The notes beneath the pieces were generated by a model. That model did no database searches. It was not told where the DNA came from and saw only the letters and a program-made list of their open reading frames with translations. Made by a program: the position numbers and the translations under genes. From positions 5,856-69,855 of the forward strand of contig DKUR01000111.1 in the NCBI GenBank assembly GCA_002490775.1: a stretch of 64,000 bases of DNA, read 5' to 3'. Positions within the stretch are counted from its first letter, which is position 1, and every line of letters begins with the position of its first letter. This document shows positions 24,924 through 34,112 of the stretch, in pieces. This DNA is from Lachnospiraceae bacterium UBA7199. Lineage in GTDB: Bacteria; Bacillota; Clostridia; Lachnospirales; Lachnospiraceae.

Positions 24924-25604
24924 ATGCAGTACAAGTTGATCGGTAATACCATGCCGGCGGTAGAAGTGACTTTTGATGCGCCTGGGGAAGCCATGTACAC
25001 CCAGTCAGGAGGGATGGCCTGGATGACAGAGGGAATCCTTATGGATTCCAACATGAAAGGCGGTCTGGGTAAGAGCATTGGCAGAATGTTTTCGGGAGAA
25101 TCTTTGTTTATGGCAACCTATAAGGCAGAGCGTGCAGGAGGCATGGTGGCTTTTGCATCTACAGTGCCGGGAGAAATCCTTCCTGTTGATGTTGGGGCAA
25201 GCGGCGGCCTGATCTGCCAGAAAGGGGCATTCCTTTGCGCAGAAGAGACGGTAAATTTAAATGTAGCTTTTACGAAAAAGTTTTCCGCCGGATTGTTTGG
25301 CGGTGAGGGGTTTATTCTGCAGGATATTAATGGAAGCGGAATGGTATTTTTGGAGATCGATGGAGATAAGGTGGAAAAGAATCTGGCACCTGGGGAAGTC
25401 ATAAAAGTCGATACAGGAAATGTAGTGGGATTTGAAAAGACGGTAAAATATGAAATAGAGACGGTAAAAGGGTTGAAAAATATCTTTTTGGGCGGCGAAG
25501 GATTGTTTTTAACAAAACTCACAGGACCGGGCAGGGTAATACTCCAGACACAGAATTTCAATGAGTTTGCAGGGCGGATTGTGGGAATGATGCCGTCAAG
25601 ATAA
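24924..25604 (+). CDS. AIM24 / TIGR00266 family protein
   Basis: 226 residues of repeated beta strands rich in glycine, without signal or membrane segment. The family signature is visible: AVEVTFDAPGEAMYTQSGGM, the KFSAGLFGGEGFILQDINGS core and GEVIKVDTGNVVGFE. Members are widespread and uncharacterised in bacteria; the yeast namesake is mitochondrial. GAGGGAGGAATTT precedes the ATG. It marks the return to chromosome-like composition after the retron block. Confidence 0.88.
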   Translation: MQYKLIGNTMPAVEVTFDAPGEAMYTQSGGMAWMTEGILMDSNMKGGLGKSIGRMFSGESLFMATYKAERAGGMVAFASTVPGEILPVDVGASGGLICQKGAFLCAEETVNLNVAFTKKFSAGLFGGEGFILQDINGSGMVFLEIDGDKVEKNLAPGEVIKVDTGNVVGFEKTVKYEIETVKGLKNIFLGGEGLFLTKLTGPGRVILQTQNFNEFAGRIVGMMPSR

Positions 25605-25632
25605 AAATAAAATCAAAGCATTTAAAAAGCAT

Positions 25633-26586
25633 TTACAGGTTGCTATTCTTTTGATTCACATTTTTGCGCAGGTAATTTCCAAGGCTTGTAATACACAAAA
25701 GTGTACCTAAAAGAAATCCGCCGGGAATTAAAATAATCCACCAGGAGTTTGTCAAAAGTGCCTTTTCGGACAAAGAAAGCATACTGCCCCAGGAAATTAC
25801 TTCAATGGGCAGCCCGATTCCCATGAAACTTAAAGTGGATTCTGCAACAATGGCATTGCGGACGTTCATAATTACCATAAACATAATGGAGGATACAAAG
25901 TTGGGTGTCAGATGTTTCCATAAAATGTGAAAAAAACTGCCGCCCATGCATTTTGAGGCAATCACATATTCACTGCTGCGAAGCTGCCGCACCTCTATGC
26001 GTACTACTTTTGCAATGCTCATCCAACTGGTAATGCCGATGACAAAGGAAATACTTAGTACATTTGCTTTGCCTAAAATTGCCTGAATGAGTAAGACCAT
26101 CAAAAGATTTGGTACACTGAGCAGTATTTCAGTAAGACGCATCAAAAAGGTGTCTGCCCATTCGGGGGCACTGCCGCTGAATGCACCAAATAAAATTGCA
26201 ATAAAGGTAGAAATTATGGTTGAGACAATTCCGATCAATAGGGAAATTCTTCCTCCGGACCAGATCATGGAAAAGATATCACGCCCCATAGTATCTGTGC
26301 CAAAAAGAAATTCCCTGTTTGGAGGAAGATTAAAATTGTTCAAATCCATGTAAGTGGGATCTTTCGTTGTAATCAAATTACAGGCTAAGCAGCCTGCGGC
26401 AATAAGAAAAAGTAGAACAGCAGATAAAACAGGTTTTCCCTGATGCCATTTTCTTTTTTGCACAGGCTCATGAAGGGGAACCTGCTTTATGCCTACAATG
26501 TCAAAAGATGCTTTCATATTTATATTTATACCCATCTGCGCGTTACGACGCGCGTACAAACAACGGATGCCAGGCTTTGCAGCCAT
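25633..26586 (-). CDS. ABC importer permease, DppC/OppC type
   Basis: About 317 residues, six predicted membrane spans. The EAA loop region is EVRQLRSSEYVIASKCMGGS, and the OppC-type GTDTMGRDIFSMIWSGGRIS segment precedes the first periplasmic loop. The start is uncertain: a TTG at 26601 and ATGs at 26586, 26535 and 26520 are all in frame and none has a good ribosome site. The unusual arginine/cysteine-rich leader (GIRCLYARRNAQ) may not be translated. It is the last gene of a four-gene importer operon. Confidence 0.82.
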   Translation of the reverse strand: MAAKPGIRCLYARRNAQMGININMKASFDIVGIKQVPLHEPVQKRKWHQGKPVLSAVLLFLIAAGCLACNLITTKDPTYMDLNNFNLPPNREFLFGTDTMGRDIFSMIWSGGRISLLIGIVSTIISTFIAILFGAFSGSAPEWADTFLMRLTEILLSVPNLLMVLLIQAILGKANVLSISFVIGITSWMSIAKVVRIEVRQLRSSEYVIASKCMGGSFFHILWKHLTPNFVSSIMFMVIMNVRNAIVAESTLSFMGIGLPIEVISWGSMLSLSEKALLTNSWWIILIPGGFLLGTLLCITSLGNYLRKNVNQKNSNL

Positions 26587-26635
26587 CCTTATGTTGATCA
26601 ATAAGTTGAATACGCATTTTTATTCAACCTTATAC

Positions 26636-27622
26636 TCATATATCACTATCACCAGACTTAACGCGGGGATCAATCTTTTCATTAATTGCCTGTGCAATCA
26701 TATTACATAAAATCACCAAAACGCCGGATAGGATGCATAACAACATTACGAGATTATAGTCTTTATATCTGGCGCTTTCATAAGAAAGAGTACCAATTCC
26801 GGGATAGGAAAAAACAGTTTCCACAATATAGGTTCCGCCTAAGATATGGGGAACTGAAATCGCCATAAGACCAAAATAAGAAGGAAGAATATTGCGCAGG
26901 CAGTGTTTATACATGACACTGCTTTTTTTTAGCCCCTTGGACTTGGCCAGAAGAACATAATCCGCTCTTACCTCTTCAAGCAGCTTATTGCGTATCATGT
27001 AAGCGTAATACCATAGATGTGATGTCACTACGATAGTAAGCGGCAGGATCAGATGTAAAATCCGCTCTCCTATATCGTTTGCTTTTCCTATGGCGTAAGC
27101 GCCGCTGCTGGGCAGCCATTTCAGGTTTACGGCAAAGATCAAAATCAAAACCAAAGACAGCCAGAATTCCGGAATACAACTGGAAATTGTCCCTATTTTA
27201 CAGATGATTTGGTCCACCAGTTTATCTTCTTTCCAGGCACAGAGTATGCCAAGGAAGAGGGCAAGCAGGAAAATCAAAAGAAAGCCTGTGCCGCCTAAAA
27301 GCAGGGTGTTGCCAATACGCCCTTTGATCACCTCAGTTACATTCATTTTATATTTATAGGAAATGCCAAAATCTCCATGCAAAGCATTTCCAAGCCAGCG
27401 GACATATTGGACATAAACAGGATCATTTAATCCCAGCTTATTCTCTGCCTGTATCCGCTCAGCAGAACTCATTTTTTCAACCCGGTCCCCATAATAGGAC
27501 ACCAGTGGATCGCCAGGGGCCAGACGGGAAATATAAAATACAACTACTGATAGAAGAAATACACTAAATAGAAAGACAAATATTTTTTTCACAAGGTAAA
27601 GGGGCAGGTTTTGTTTGGTCAA
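26636..27622 (-). CDS. ABC importer permease, DppB/OppB type
   Basis: 328 residues, six membrane spans. The first helix and LAPGDPLVSYYGDR loop are typical of OppB proteins; the cytoplasmic EAA motif is EVRADYVLLAKSKGLKKSSV. It ends DPRVKSGDSDI. Its start overlaps the end of the ATPase gene by four bases, so translation is coupled. With the adjacent OppC-type permease it forms the channel for peptides or nickel chelates. Confidence 0.92.
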   Translation of the reverse strand: MTKQNLPLYLVKKIFVFLFSVFLLSVVVFYISRLAPGDPLVSYYGDRVEKMSSAERIQAENKLGLNDPVYVQYVRWLGNALHGDFGISYKYKMNVTEVIKGRIGNTLLLGGTGFLLIFLLALFLGILCAWKEDKLVDQIICKIGTISSCIPEFWLSLVLILIFAVNLKWLPSSGAYAIGKANDIGERILHLILPLTIVVTSHLWYYAYMIRNKLLEEVRADYVLLAKSKGLKKSSVMYKHCLRNILPSYFGLMAISVPHILGGTYIVETVFSYPGIGTLSYESARYKDYNLVMLLCILSGVLVILCNMIAQAINEKIDPRVKSGDSDI

Positions 27623-29490
27623 TATACTGTCCTCCTTTCTTTTTGGGGATCAGGAATGGGAATAGCGGACAAAAGAGCTTTTGTGTAAGGGTGCTGGGGA
27701 TTTTCAAATAATTCTTTTACAGGCGCTTCTTCCACCAGCTTTCCATGATACATTACGCCTACCCGGTCACACAAAAACTCAACCATTGCAAGATCGTGAG
27801 AAATAAACAGAAAAGAAAATCCATGTTCTTTCTGAAGGTGTTTAAATAGATTGATGATCTGTGCCTGGATGGATACGTCCAATGATGCCACAGGTTCATC
27901 TGCAACAAGCAGCTTTGGCTCCATAGATAATGCTCTGGCAATTGCAACGCGCTGCCTCTGGCCGCCAGAAAGCTCGGTTGGATATTGCTCCAGATAATCT
28001 TTATCCAATCCCACATAATGCATTTGAAATTCTGCCTCTTTTCGGTAGGTGCCTCTGGGGGGTGTGATATGCTGAATTTTCATTGGCTCTGCAATAATAT
28101 CACCTACCTTCATCCGGCCGTTTAGGCTGGAGGCAGAATCTTGAAAAATTAGTGCTCGCTCCCTTTGCAGCATTTTTTTATTTTCCCGAAAAGCTTTTTT
28201 GTCGCAGGTATCGATGCCTTTGTACAAAATTCTGCCGCTTTGAGGAGAATAAATGTTCATAATGCAGCGGGCGATGGTTGATTTGCCGGAACCGGATTCG
28301 CCCACCAGTCCGAAAATTTCTCCCTGACAGATCTGGAAGGAAACGTCATCTACTGCTTTAATGGAAGATTTTTTACTGATGGGAAAGGTATGGCATAGGT
28401 GCTGCACATCTAATAAAACTTCTTTCGTTCCCTTTGCAGCTTTGCTCTTCATAGTTTCTTCAGCTTTCGGGCTGGCAGGAGCGTCTGGAAGTCTTATGAC
28501 AGGCACATTGATTTTCGGGGCACGTTCATCTAAAAGCCATGTGGCCGCATAATGGGTATCGGTAATGGGGAACATGGGAGGGGCTTGTTCATAATCAATT
28601 GCAAGGGCATATTCATTGCGGCAGGCGAAAGCATCGCCTTTTGGCGGAGAAATAAGATTAGGCGGCATACCGGGAATGGTGCGCAGTTCATCCCGCCCTT
28701 TGGAAAAGGCCGGGAGCGCCTGCATAAGCCCCCAGGTGTAAGGATGCCTGGGGCCATAAAAAATTTCTTCAGTTGTGCCGATTTCCACAATTTTTCCGGC
28801 ATACATGACTGCGATCCGGTCAGCGGCTTTTGCGGCAACGCCCAGGTCATGAGTTACAAAAACAGCGGCGGTTCCCAGTGTTTTTTGTATTTTGCGAAGC
28901 AGATCTAAAATTTGCGCCTGAATGGTTACATCCAGCGAGGTAGTAGGTTCATCTGCAAACAAAATCTGAGGGTTTCCGGCAAGGGCAATGGCCATAACAC
29001 TGCGCTGTCTCATACCACCGGAAAAGTGATAAGGATATAGTTTTTTACGCTCTTTTGGATGGTCGATTCCCACCAGCGTCATTAGTTCTATTACCCGCTG
29101 GTCCAAGTCTTTTTTGGATATTTTGGGTTGATGTACTTTTACTGCTTCGGCAATTTGTGAGCCAATGGTCATGGCAGGGTTTAAAGAGGTCATAGGATCT
29201 TGAAAGATCATGGAAAACAGCTTTCCGCGCAGTTTATGCATATCCCGTTCTTTATAGCTGGTAATATCCACGCCATTTACGAAAATACTGCCGGTTTTGA
29301 TCTTAGCGGAAGAGCATAAAAGCCTCATAATGCCTTTGCACATAACGCTTTTTCCACAGCCGGATTCTCCCACAACAGCCAGTACTTCGCCGGGCTGCAA
29401 GGAAAAGCTGACATCCCTTACCGCCTGTATTTCCCCTTTGGGGGTAAAAAAACTGATTGATAGGTTTTTGATTTCCAGTAAAGCTGACAT
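27619..29490 (-). CDS. double ABC ATPase (DppD-DppF fusion)
   Basis: 623 residues containing two complete nucleotide-binding domains. Domain 1 (about 1-320): Walker A GESGCGKSVM, signature FSGGMRQRSVM, Walker B ILFADEPTTSLD, and the oligopeptide-transporter extension HPYTWGLMQALP. Domain 2 (about 350-623): Walker A GESGSGKSTI, signature LSGGQRQRVAIA, Walker B LLVADEPVASLD, and HPYTKALLSAIP. A linker of about 30 Lys/Ala-rich residues joins them. Fused forms such as GsiA/YejF are known. It energises the two permeases encoded immediately downstream. Confidence 0.94.
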   Translation of the reverse strand: MSALLEIKNLSISFFTPKGEIQAVRDVSFSLQPGEVLAVVGESGCGKSVMCKGIMRLLCSSAKIKTGSIFVNGVDITSYKERDMHKLRGKLFSMIFQDPMTSLNPAMTIGSQIAEAVKVHQPKISKKDLDQRVIELMTLVGIDHPKERKKLYPYHFSGGMRQRSVMAIALAGNPQILFADEPTTSLDVTIQAQILDLLRKIQKTLGTAAVFVTHDLGVAAKAADRIAVMYAGKIVEIGTTEEIFYGPRHPYTWGLMQALPAFSKGRDELRTIPGMPPNLISPPKGDAFACRNEYALAIDYEQAPPMFPITDTHYAATWLLDERAPKINVPVIRLPDAPASPKAEETMKSKAAKGTKEVLLDVQHLCHTFPISKKSSIKAVDDVSFQICQGEIFGLVGESGSGKSTIARCIMNIYSPQSGRILYKGIDTCDKKAFRENKKMLQRERALIFQDSASSLNGRMKVGDIIAEPMKIQHITPPRGTYRKEAEFQMHYVGLDKDYLEQYPTELSGGQRQRVAIARALSMEPKLLVADEPVASLDVSIQAQIINLFKHLQKEHGFSFLFISHDLAMVEFLCDRVGVMYHGKLVEEAPVKELFENPQHPYTKALLSAIPIPDPQKERRTVY

Positions 29491-29569
29491 GTTTTCTCCA
29501 TTCTAATCCCCATGCATATCGCAAGCAAGCATATTTATAGAAACTGAGGGCTGTATTCCCCCTTTATAT

Positions 29570-31159
29570 TCAATCTGTAATAGTCCACTCAGCAACATTC
29601 CAGAAAATACCTACGCCATGATGTCCCATTACAGTGTCAGGGGATATGCCCTGAATGGAAGAGCTGGCAACATAGTTGGCATCCACATAGCAGATAAATG
29701 CAAAAGCAGGATCCTTTGCCAGTTCTACTTGGAAGTTATCATATGCTTTAGCGCGTACTGCCGGATCATCAGATTGTCTTGCCTCGGTCAGGTACTGATC
29801 CACCAGAGGGTTGGAATAGCCGCTGTAATTGGCGCCTTTGCCGGTTCCAAACACCTTATAGGTATGGTCGTCTGCGTCAAAGGGGCTGCCCCAGCCGATG
29901 AGATAAGCCATTTGTCCGCCCCAGTCTACCTGTGCCGGGATATCCACACTACAGTCAATGCCCGCTTGGCGGAGCTGCTGTGAAGCTGCCAGTGCAATAT
30001 CAATACGTACCTGATCTCCAGCGCCTACGCTGATAACAAAACCGATCACTTCGCCGCGTCTTTCATAAAATCCGTCAGAATTCATTGTGCAGCCTGCAGC
30101 TTCGAGAATTTCCTTTGCTTTTTCAGGGTTGTAATCATAATGCTCTACAGCTTCATTGTTGTAGATATTATGCTGCAGCGGGCCATAGGCAGGAATGCCC
30201 TGTCCAAGCAAAACTGCATCAATAATTGATTCCCGGTCAATGGCATAGCAGATGGCAGGAATAATATCCTTATTTTCAGTCCAGTATTCATTTTGGAAGT
30301 TGAAAAGGATACCCCGATAATCCGAAGTTTTCATATCGTAGCAGGTATACCCTTTTTTTTCGGAAAAGGTCTGTGCATCCTTAGGCGTAAGTAAGGCCAG
30401 ATTCAGTTCTCCTGATTCCATCTGCATGGCTTTGGCGTTGTCGTCAGGAACAATTTTAAAAATAATTCTGTTTATGTTTGGCACCCCTTTAAAATAATCT
30501 TCATTTTTTACAAGAGTGATTGCCTGCCCAACGTCCCAGTTTTCCAGCTCATAAGGGCCTGTACCGATGGGATTGCGAAAATAATCGGATTCCTGCATAT
30601 CCTCGCCGGAAAGTAAGTGTTCAGGAAGGATGGCCATAGTCATGTAATCAAGGAAAGCAACATTGGGGGCAGAGAGCCGGAAGGATATCGTATTTTCATC
30701 AATGACGGTAATTTCTTCCACATCTTCGTAATTGGGACTGTTTTCAGATCCGTTTTCAGGGTTCATAATTGCTTCAATGGTAAATTTCACATCATCTGCG
30801 GTGAAGGCTTCTCCATCATGCCATTTTACCCCTTCTTCCAAGTAAAAAGTATAAGTGCAGGAAGCTTCATCAAATTCCCAGCTTTTTGCAAGAGAGGGAA
30901 TGACTTCGTTTTTGCCATTATGTGCAGTTAGACCATTAAAAATCAGAATATTAATCTCGCCATGCTCGTCCATAGCAGGATTAATTCTGGTGTAATCACT
31001 GCTGCCATAGATGAGAGTGTCAGAGGCATTTGTTTGTGAATCGGATGTACTGGCCAAAGCTTGCGGGCCAGAGGTATTGTTTGATGTAGATGATGCGCCG
31101 CAGGCAGATAGATTTAAGAGCATCAAAATTACCAGCAGCAAAGAAAGTGTTTTTTTCAT
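29570..31159 (-). CDS. substrate-binding lipoprotein of the peptide/nickel-type importer
   Basis: 529 residues, SBP family 5. Lipoprotein signal MKKTLSLLLVILMLLNLSAC with the lipobox LSAC. The family core shows DTLIYGSSDYTRINPAMDEH, the EGVKWHDGEAFTADDVKFT segment, and RNPIGTGPYELENWD. It ends with GHHGVGIFWNVAEWTITD. The frame extends upstream, but AGGAGG lies before the ATG chosen. Peptide versus nickel cannot be told from sequence. First gene of the operon; a leader hairpin lies upstream. Confidence 0.92.
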   Translation of the reverse strand: MKKTLSLLLVILMLLNLSACGASSTSNNTSGPQALASTSDSQTNASDTLIYGSSDYTRINPAMDEHGEINILIFNGLTAHNGKNEVIPSLAKSWEFDEASCTYTFYLEEGVKWHDGEAFTADDVKFTIEAIMNPENGSENSPNYEDVEEITVIDENTISFRLSAPNVAFLDYMTMAILPEHLLSGEDMQESDYFRNPIGTGPYELENWDVGQAITLVKNEDYFKGVPNINRIIFKIVPDDNAKAMQMESGELNLALLTPKDAQTFSEKKGYTCYDMKTSDYRGILFNFQNEYWTENKDIIPAICYAIDRESIIDAVLLGQGIPAYGPLQHNIYNNEAVEHYDYNPEKAKEILEAAGCTMNSDGFYERRGEVIGFVISVGAGDQVRIDIALAASQQLRQAGIDCSVDIPAQVDWGGQMAYLIGWGSPFDADDHTYKVFGTGKGANYSGYSNPLVDQYLTEARQSDDPAVRAKAYDNFQVELAKDPAFAFICYVDANYVASSSIQGISPDTVMGHHGVGIFWNVAEWTITD

Positions 31160-31227
31160 AGAATAGATTCCTCCTGTAAGCTGAAATTTTCCTGTATGTA
31201 ACAACGGATAAACCATCCTTTTGTGAA

Positions 31228-31266
31228 ACAAAAAGCATACAATCCTGTTCGCATGGATTGTATGCC
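31228..31266 (-). terminator. leader terminator/attenuator upstream of the importer operon
   Basis: GCATACAATCC (31265-31255 read on the minus strand) pairs perfectly with GGATTGTATGC (31245-31235), nine-base loop, then TTTTTG. It lies about 70 bases upstream of the lipoprotein start and downstream of a TATAAT-type -10 at 31312-31307, so it can end transcription within the leader. Readthrough control is likely; no known riboswitch was recognised. Confidence 0.6.
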
Positions 31267-31390
31267 TTCATGAACATACATTATTAGGTGTATTGTACTA
31301 CTTGATTATACAGGAACTTCGGCTCCCAAAAGAGGCTTCATGCCACTTAATAAATTCAACTATATCATAAAAAAGAAAAGCTGGCAAGTT

Positions 31391-31795
31391 TTAGATATAT
31401 TTTTCAATTTCTTTTATAACACCCTCTATGAGTTTTGCCAGCGACAGATCGGGCACACCTACAATATAATTGTTACAATGGTTTACAGGAATTAAAATGC
31501 GTCTGGCATTGCTCTGTCCCACTGCGGCGGCCATTTTAGGAGTGATTTCCCCCATCAGGGAATCTGCGATTACAATTCCTATTGGGCCGACGATCAGATC
31601 TGCATTGCGGCAGCAGACGATAACGGAGTTTTCTCCGGTGGCGGCATTGTCAGCTCCGGCTTTTAGCATTGCAGATGTGGCAGTGCTGTTGGTGCCCACA
31701 GCCGTAACAGACTGCTCCGGAAAGCTTTTTTTCACAGCAGAAATAATCTGTCTGCCGATGCCTCCGCCTTGTGCGTCAATTACCAATAGATTCAT
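31391..31795 (-). CDS. DUF3842-like protein
   Basis: 134 residues. The glycine-rich opening LLVIDAQGGGIGRQIISAVK and the segment ADLIVGPIGIVIADSLMGEI then ARRILIPVNHCNNYIVGV match, from memory, DUF3842, a small clostridial family of unknown function with a Rossmann-like beginning. AAAGGTGG is placed seven bases before the ATG; the frame stays open 18 codons further upstream. Stand-alone gene. Confidence 0.78.
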   Translation of the reverse strand: MNLLVIDAQGGGIGRQIISAVKKSFPEQSVTAVGTNSTATSAMLKAGADNAATGENSVIVCCRNADLIVGPIGIVIADSLMGEITPKMAAAVGQSNARRILIPVNHCNNYIVGVPDLSLAKLIEGVIKEIEKYI

Positions 31796-31926
31796 TTCTT
31801 GTCCACCTTTCTTACGTAATGACTCATTATAGCACAGGATTATGGGCAAGTCTATTTTTACATAATCATATATCTAGCAGCTTGATTTTGATATTTTGTA
31901 AGACTGCAGGACAGATGCAAACTCTC

Positions 31927-31956
31927 TTGACATACCCCCGCATATTTATATAGAAT
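31927..31956 (+). promoter_or_regulatory. promoter of the PAS-domain gene
   Basis: TTGACA at 31927-31932 with TAGAAT at 31951-31956 (18-base spacer) or TATAGA at 31949-31954 (16-base spacer), about 35 bases before the start codon. Confidence 0.5.
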
Positions 31957-31990
31957 GAATACACCAAAAGGCAGATTAGGAGGAAGGGCT

Positions 31991-32356
31991 ATGTATTTTA
32001 AAAGTGTGATAGACCAGGACAGGAGTGCGGTAGTTATCTGTAATTTACAGCATGAGATCATTTATATGAATCCGGCAGCGGTTAAAAATTACGAAAAATG
32101 GGGCGGTGAAAAACTGGTAGGACAAAGTCTTCTAAACTGTCACAATGAAGAATCAGGAAAAAAGATCAGGCAGGTGGTGGACTGGTTTGCTGCATCTAGA
32201 GAACATAATATCTTATACACATCTCATAATGAAAAGCAAAATAAGGATGTTTATATGATTGCTCTTCGGGATGAAGGAAGGCTGATTGGTTATTATGAAA
32301 AACATGAGTACAGAAATCCCGAGACAATGAAGATGTATGATTTTAAAGAGGACTGA
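31991..32356 (+). CDS. small PAS-domain protein
   Basis: 121 residues, one PAS-like domain and nothing else: IDQDRSAVVICNLQHEIIYM, NPAAVKNYEKWGGEKLVGQS, and the end MIALRDEGRLIGYYEKHEYR. There is no attached kinase, cyclase or DNA-binding domain. Homologues in Firmicutes are annotated as PAS or PAS-like sensory proteins of unknown ligand. TTAGGAGGAAGG precedes the ATG. The 3' end is followed by a GNAT gene 25 bases later, probably one operon. Confidence 0.75.
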   Translation: MYFKSVIDQDRSAVVICNLQHEIIYMNPAAVKNYEKWGGEKLVGQSLLNCHNEESGKKIRQVVDWFAASREHNILYTSHNEKQNKDVYMIALRDEGRLIGYYEKHEYRNPETMKMYDFKED

Positions 32357-32381
32357 AATAAAAGAGGAGGGATTGTGCTTT

Positions 32382-32876
32382 ATGGAGAAAGAAATGAAGT
32401 TTACCAGAGCATCAGAGGATGATAAGAATGAAATCCTGGCTTTATACCGGTCTTTGGCAGGAACAGAATTTTGTGCATGGACTGAAAATTATCCGGGAGA
32501 AACTGATATAGAAGGAGACTTATCCAGAGAGGGACTTTTTTGTCTTAAGAATGAAAGGGAAAAGATTGTGGGTGTGATTTCCATTGATCAGGACGAGAAT
32601 GTTGAAAAGCTGTCCTGCTGGTCGGACAATCTACAGCCTTCAGCAGAATTATCAAGAGTTGGCGTCAGAGTTGAAAATCAAAATCAGGGGATTGCAGGTA
32701 AATTATTATGTTATGGCATGGAGGAGTTAAGGCAGTGGGGAAAGAGAAGCGTACATTTACTGGCATGTAAGACGAATAAAAAAGCTCTCCGCGTTTATGA
32801 AAAATTAAATTTTAATGTTGTGGGAGAGTGTGAAATGTATGGGGAAGAGTGGTGGTGCTTTGAAAAGGCTTTGTAA
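32382..32876 (+). CDS. GNAT family N-acetyltransferase
   Basis: 164 residues. GNAT signature: ASEDDKNEILALYRSLAGTE, ELSRVGVRVENQNQGIAGKL (acetyl-CoA loop, with the degenerate QNQGIA) and the AlaCoA/ending block NKKALRVYEKLNFNVVGE, then an aromatic EEWWCFEKAL. GAGGAGGG is placed ten bases before the ATG. Substrate not predictable. Followed by a gene-free stretch of about 300 bases holding a terminator and the promoter and leader of the opp operon. Confidence 0.88.
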   Translation: MEKEMKFTRASEDDKNEILALYRSLAGTEFCAWTENYPGETDIEGDLSREGLFCLKNEREKIVGVISIDQDENVEKLSCWSDNLQPSAELSRVGVRVENQNQGIAGKLLCYGMEELRQWGKRSVHLLACKTNKKALRVYEKLNFNVVGECEMYGEEWWCFEKAL

Positions 32877-32947
32877 GGGCAATAAGACAAAATAATGAAA
32901 AAAGGAAGCAATATATATAAAAGAGATAAGGGGTTAGAGAGGGGCAG

Positions 32948-32973
32948 GGGCTTGACAAATAAGCCCTTTTTTT
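32948..32973 (+). terminator. terminator before the opp operon
   Basis: GGGCTT-GACAAAT-AAGCCC followed by seven T. It ends the PAS-GNAT transcript and overlaps the -35 of the next promoter. Confidence 0.8.
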
Positions 32974-32979
32974 GATAAT
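32952..32979 (+). promoter_or_regulatory. promoter of the opp operon, embedded in the terminator
   Basis: TTGACA at 32952-32957 lies in the terminator loop; GATAAT at 32974-32979 follows with a 16-base spacer. A leader of about 200 bases with no recognised riboswitch precedes oppB. Confidence 0.55.
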
Positions 32980-33184
32980 ATAATAAAGATTATTGGAGGG
33001 GCGATGGTGGTTGAGCTGTGTCACACTATGGTCCTTTATTTTTCATATTGAAAAGAAGTAAATAGAAAGCAAGTAAATATGGCTTTTTATATAAAGGGTG
33101 CCCTGCACCGCAAGATATCCATATACACGGTTTTTGGATATGATGTGTTGCAAGACATCCGTTGTTTGGGAAGGAGACTTTAGC

Positions 33185-34102
33185 ATGTTAAAGTATGTGG
33201 CAAAACGAATATTGCTTGCAATCGTTACCATATGGGCGGTTGGCACTCTTACGTTCTTTCTGATGAATATGGTTCCCGGCGGGCCATTCCTGTCAGAAAA
33301 AGCGATCAGTCCTCAGGCAACAGCAGCACTGGAGGCGAAATACGGACTGGATAAACCATTACTCCAGCGGTATTTTACATATATAACAGATGCACTGAAA
33401 GGAGATTTTGGGGACAGTCTAAAACAAAGAGGACGTACCGTTATGTCTATTATCAAGATGAAATTCCCGGTATCGGCCAGAGTAGGCGGCATTTCTGTTC
33501 TTGTCGCATTATGCTTAGGAATTCCCTTGGGATGTATTGCTGCTTTAAAGAGAGGAAAATTTCTTGATAGTCTGATCAGTGTAGTTTCCACCTGTGGGAT
33601 TGCAGTTCCAAGCTTTGTGGTTTGTACCTTGCTAATGTATACGCTGGGGGTGAATCTAAAACTCCTTCCAACGATGGGGCTTACAAGCTGGAAGCATTAT
33701 ATCATGCCGGTGATTGCATTATCCTTTTATCCCACTGCTTACATTATGAGACTGATGCGTTCTTCTATGCTGGACGTGTTGGGGCAGGACTATATGCGTA
33801 CTGCAAAGGCAAAAGGTGTGGCAGGATTTTGGATTTTGTTTAAACATGCAATGAGAAATGCGATCCTCCCAGTAGTCACCTATGTGGGCCCTATGCTGGC
33901 TTATACAGTGACAGGAAGCTTTGTTGTGGAAAAGATTTTTGTTATCCCTGGGCTTGGCGGAGAGTTTATCGGAGCCATTGGTGGACGTGACTATACATTG
34001 ATTATGGGAACCACAATTTTCCTTGCAACTTTGATCATTATTATGAATGTGGTAGTTGACATTGTCTACAAGCTGGTAGATCCCCGAATTAATTTGAAGT
34101 AA
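33185..34102 (+). CDS. oppB: oligopeptide ABC importer permease OppB
   Basis: 305 residues, six membrane spans. N-terminal KRILLAIVTIWAVGTLTFFL, the FLMNMVPGGPFLSEKA loop, and EAA region MLDVLGQDYMRTAKAKGVAG. The ATG with AAGGAG eight bases before it is preferred; the frame is open 29 codons further without one. First of five genes in OppBCDFA order, spaced 10 to 79 bases. Peptide specificity rather than dipeptide is inferred from the order and size. Confidence 0.93.
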   Translation: MLKYVAKRILLAIVTIWAVGTLTFFLMNMVPGGPFLSEKAISPQATAALEAKYGLDKPLLQRYFTYITDALKGDFGDSLKQRGRTVMSIIKMKFPVSARVGGISVLVALCLGIPLGCIAALKRGKFLDSLISVVSTCGIAVPSFVVCTLLMYTLGVNLKLLPTMGLTSWKHYIMPVIALSFYPTAYIMRLMRSSMLDVLGQDYMRTAKAKGVAGFWILFKHAMRNAILPVVTYVGPMLAYTVTGSFVVEKIFVIPGLGGEFIGAIGGRDYTLIMGTTIFLATLIIIMNVVVDIVYKLVDPRINLK

Positions 34103-34112
34103 GGAGCAGACT

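Noticed and set aside
32985..33184. Possible riboswitch in the opp leader
   Set aside because: No conserved riboswitch core or alternative terminator could be recognised by eye.
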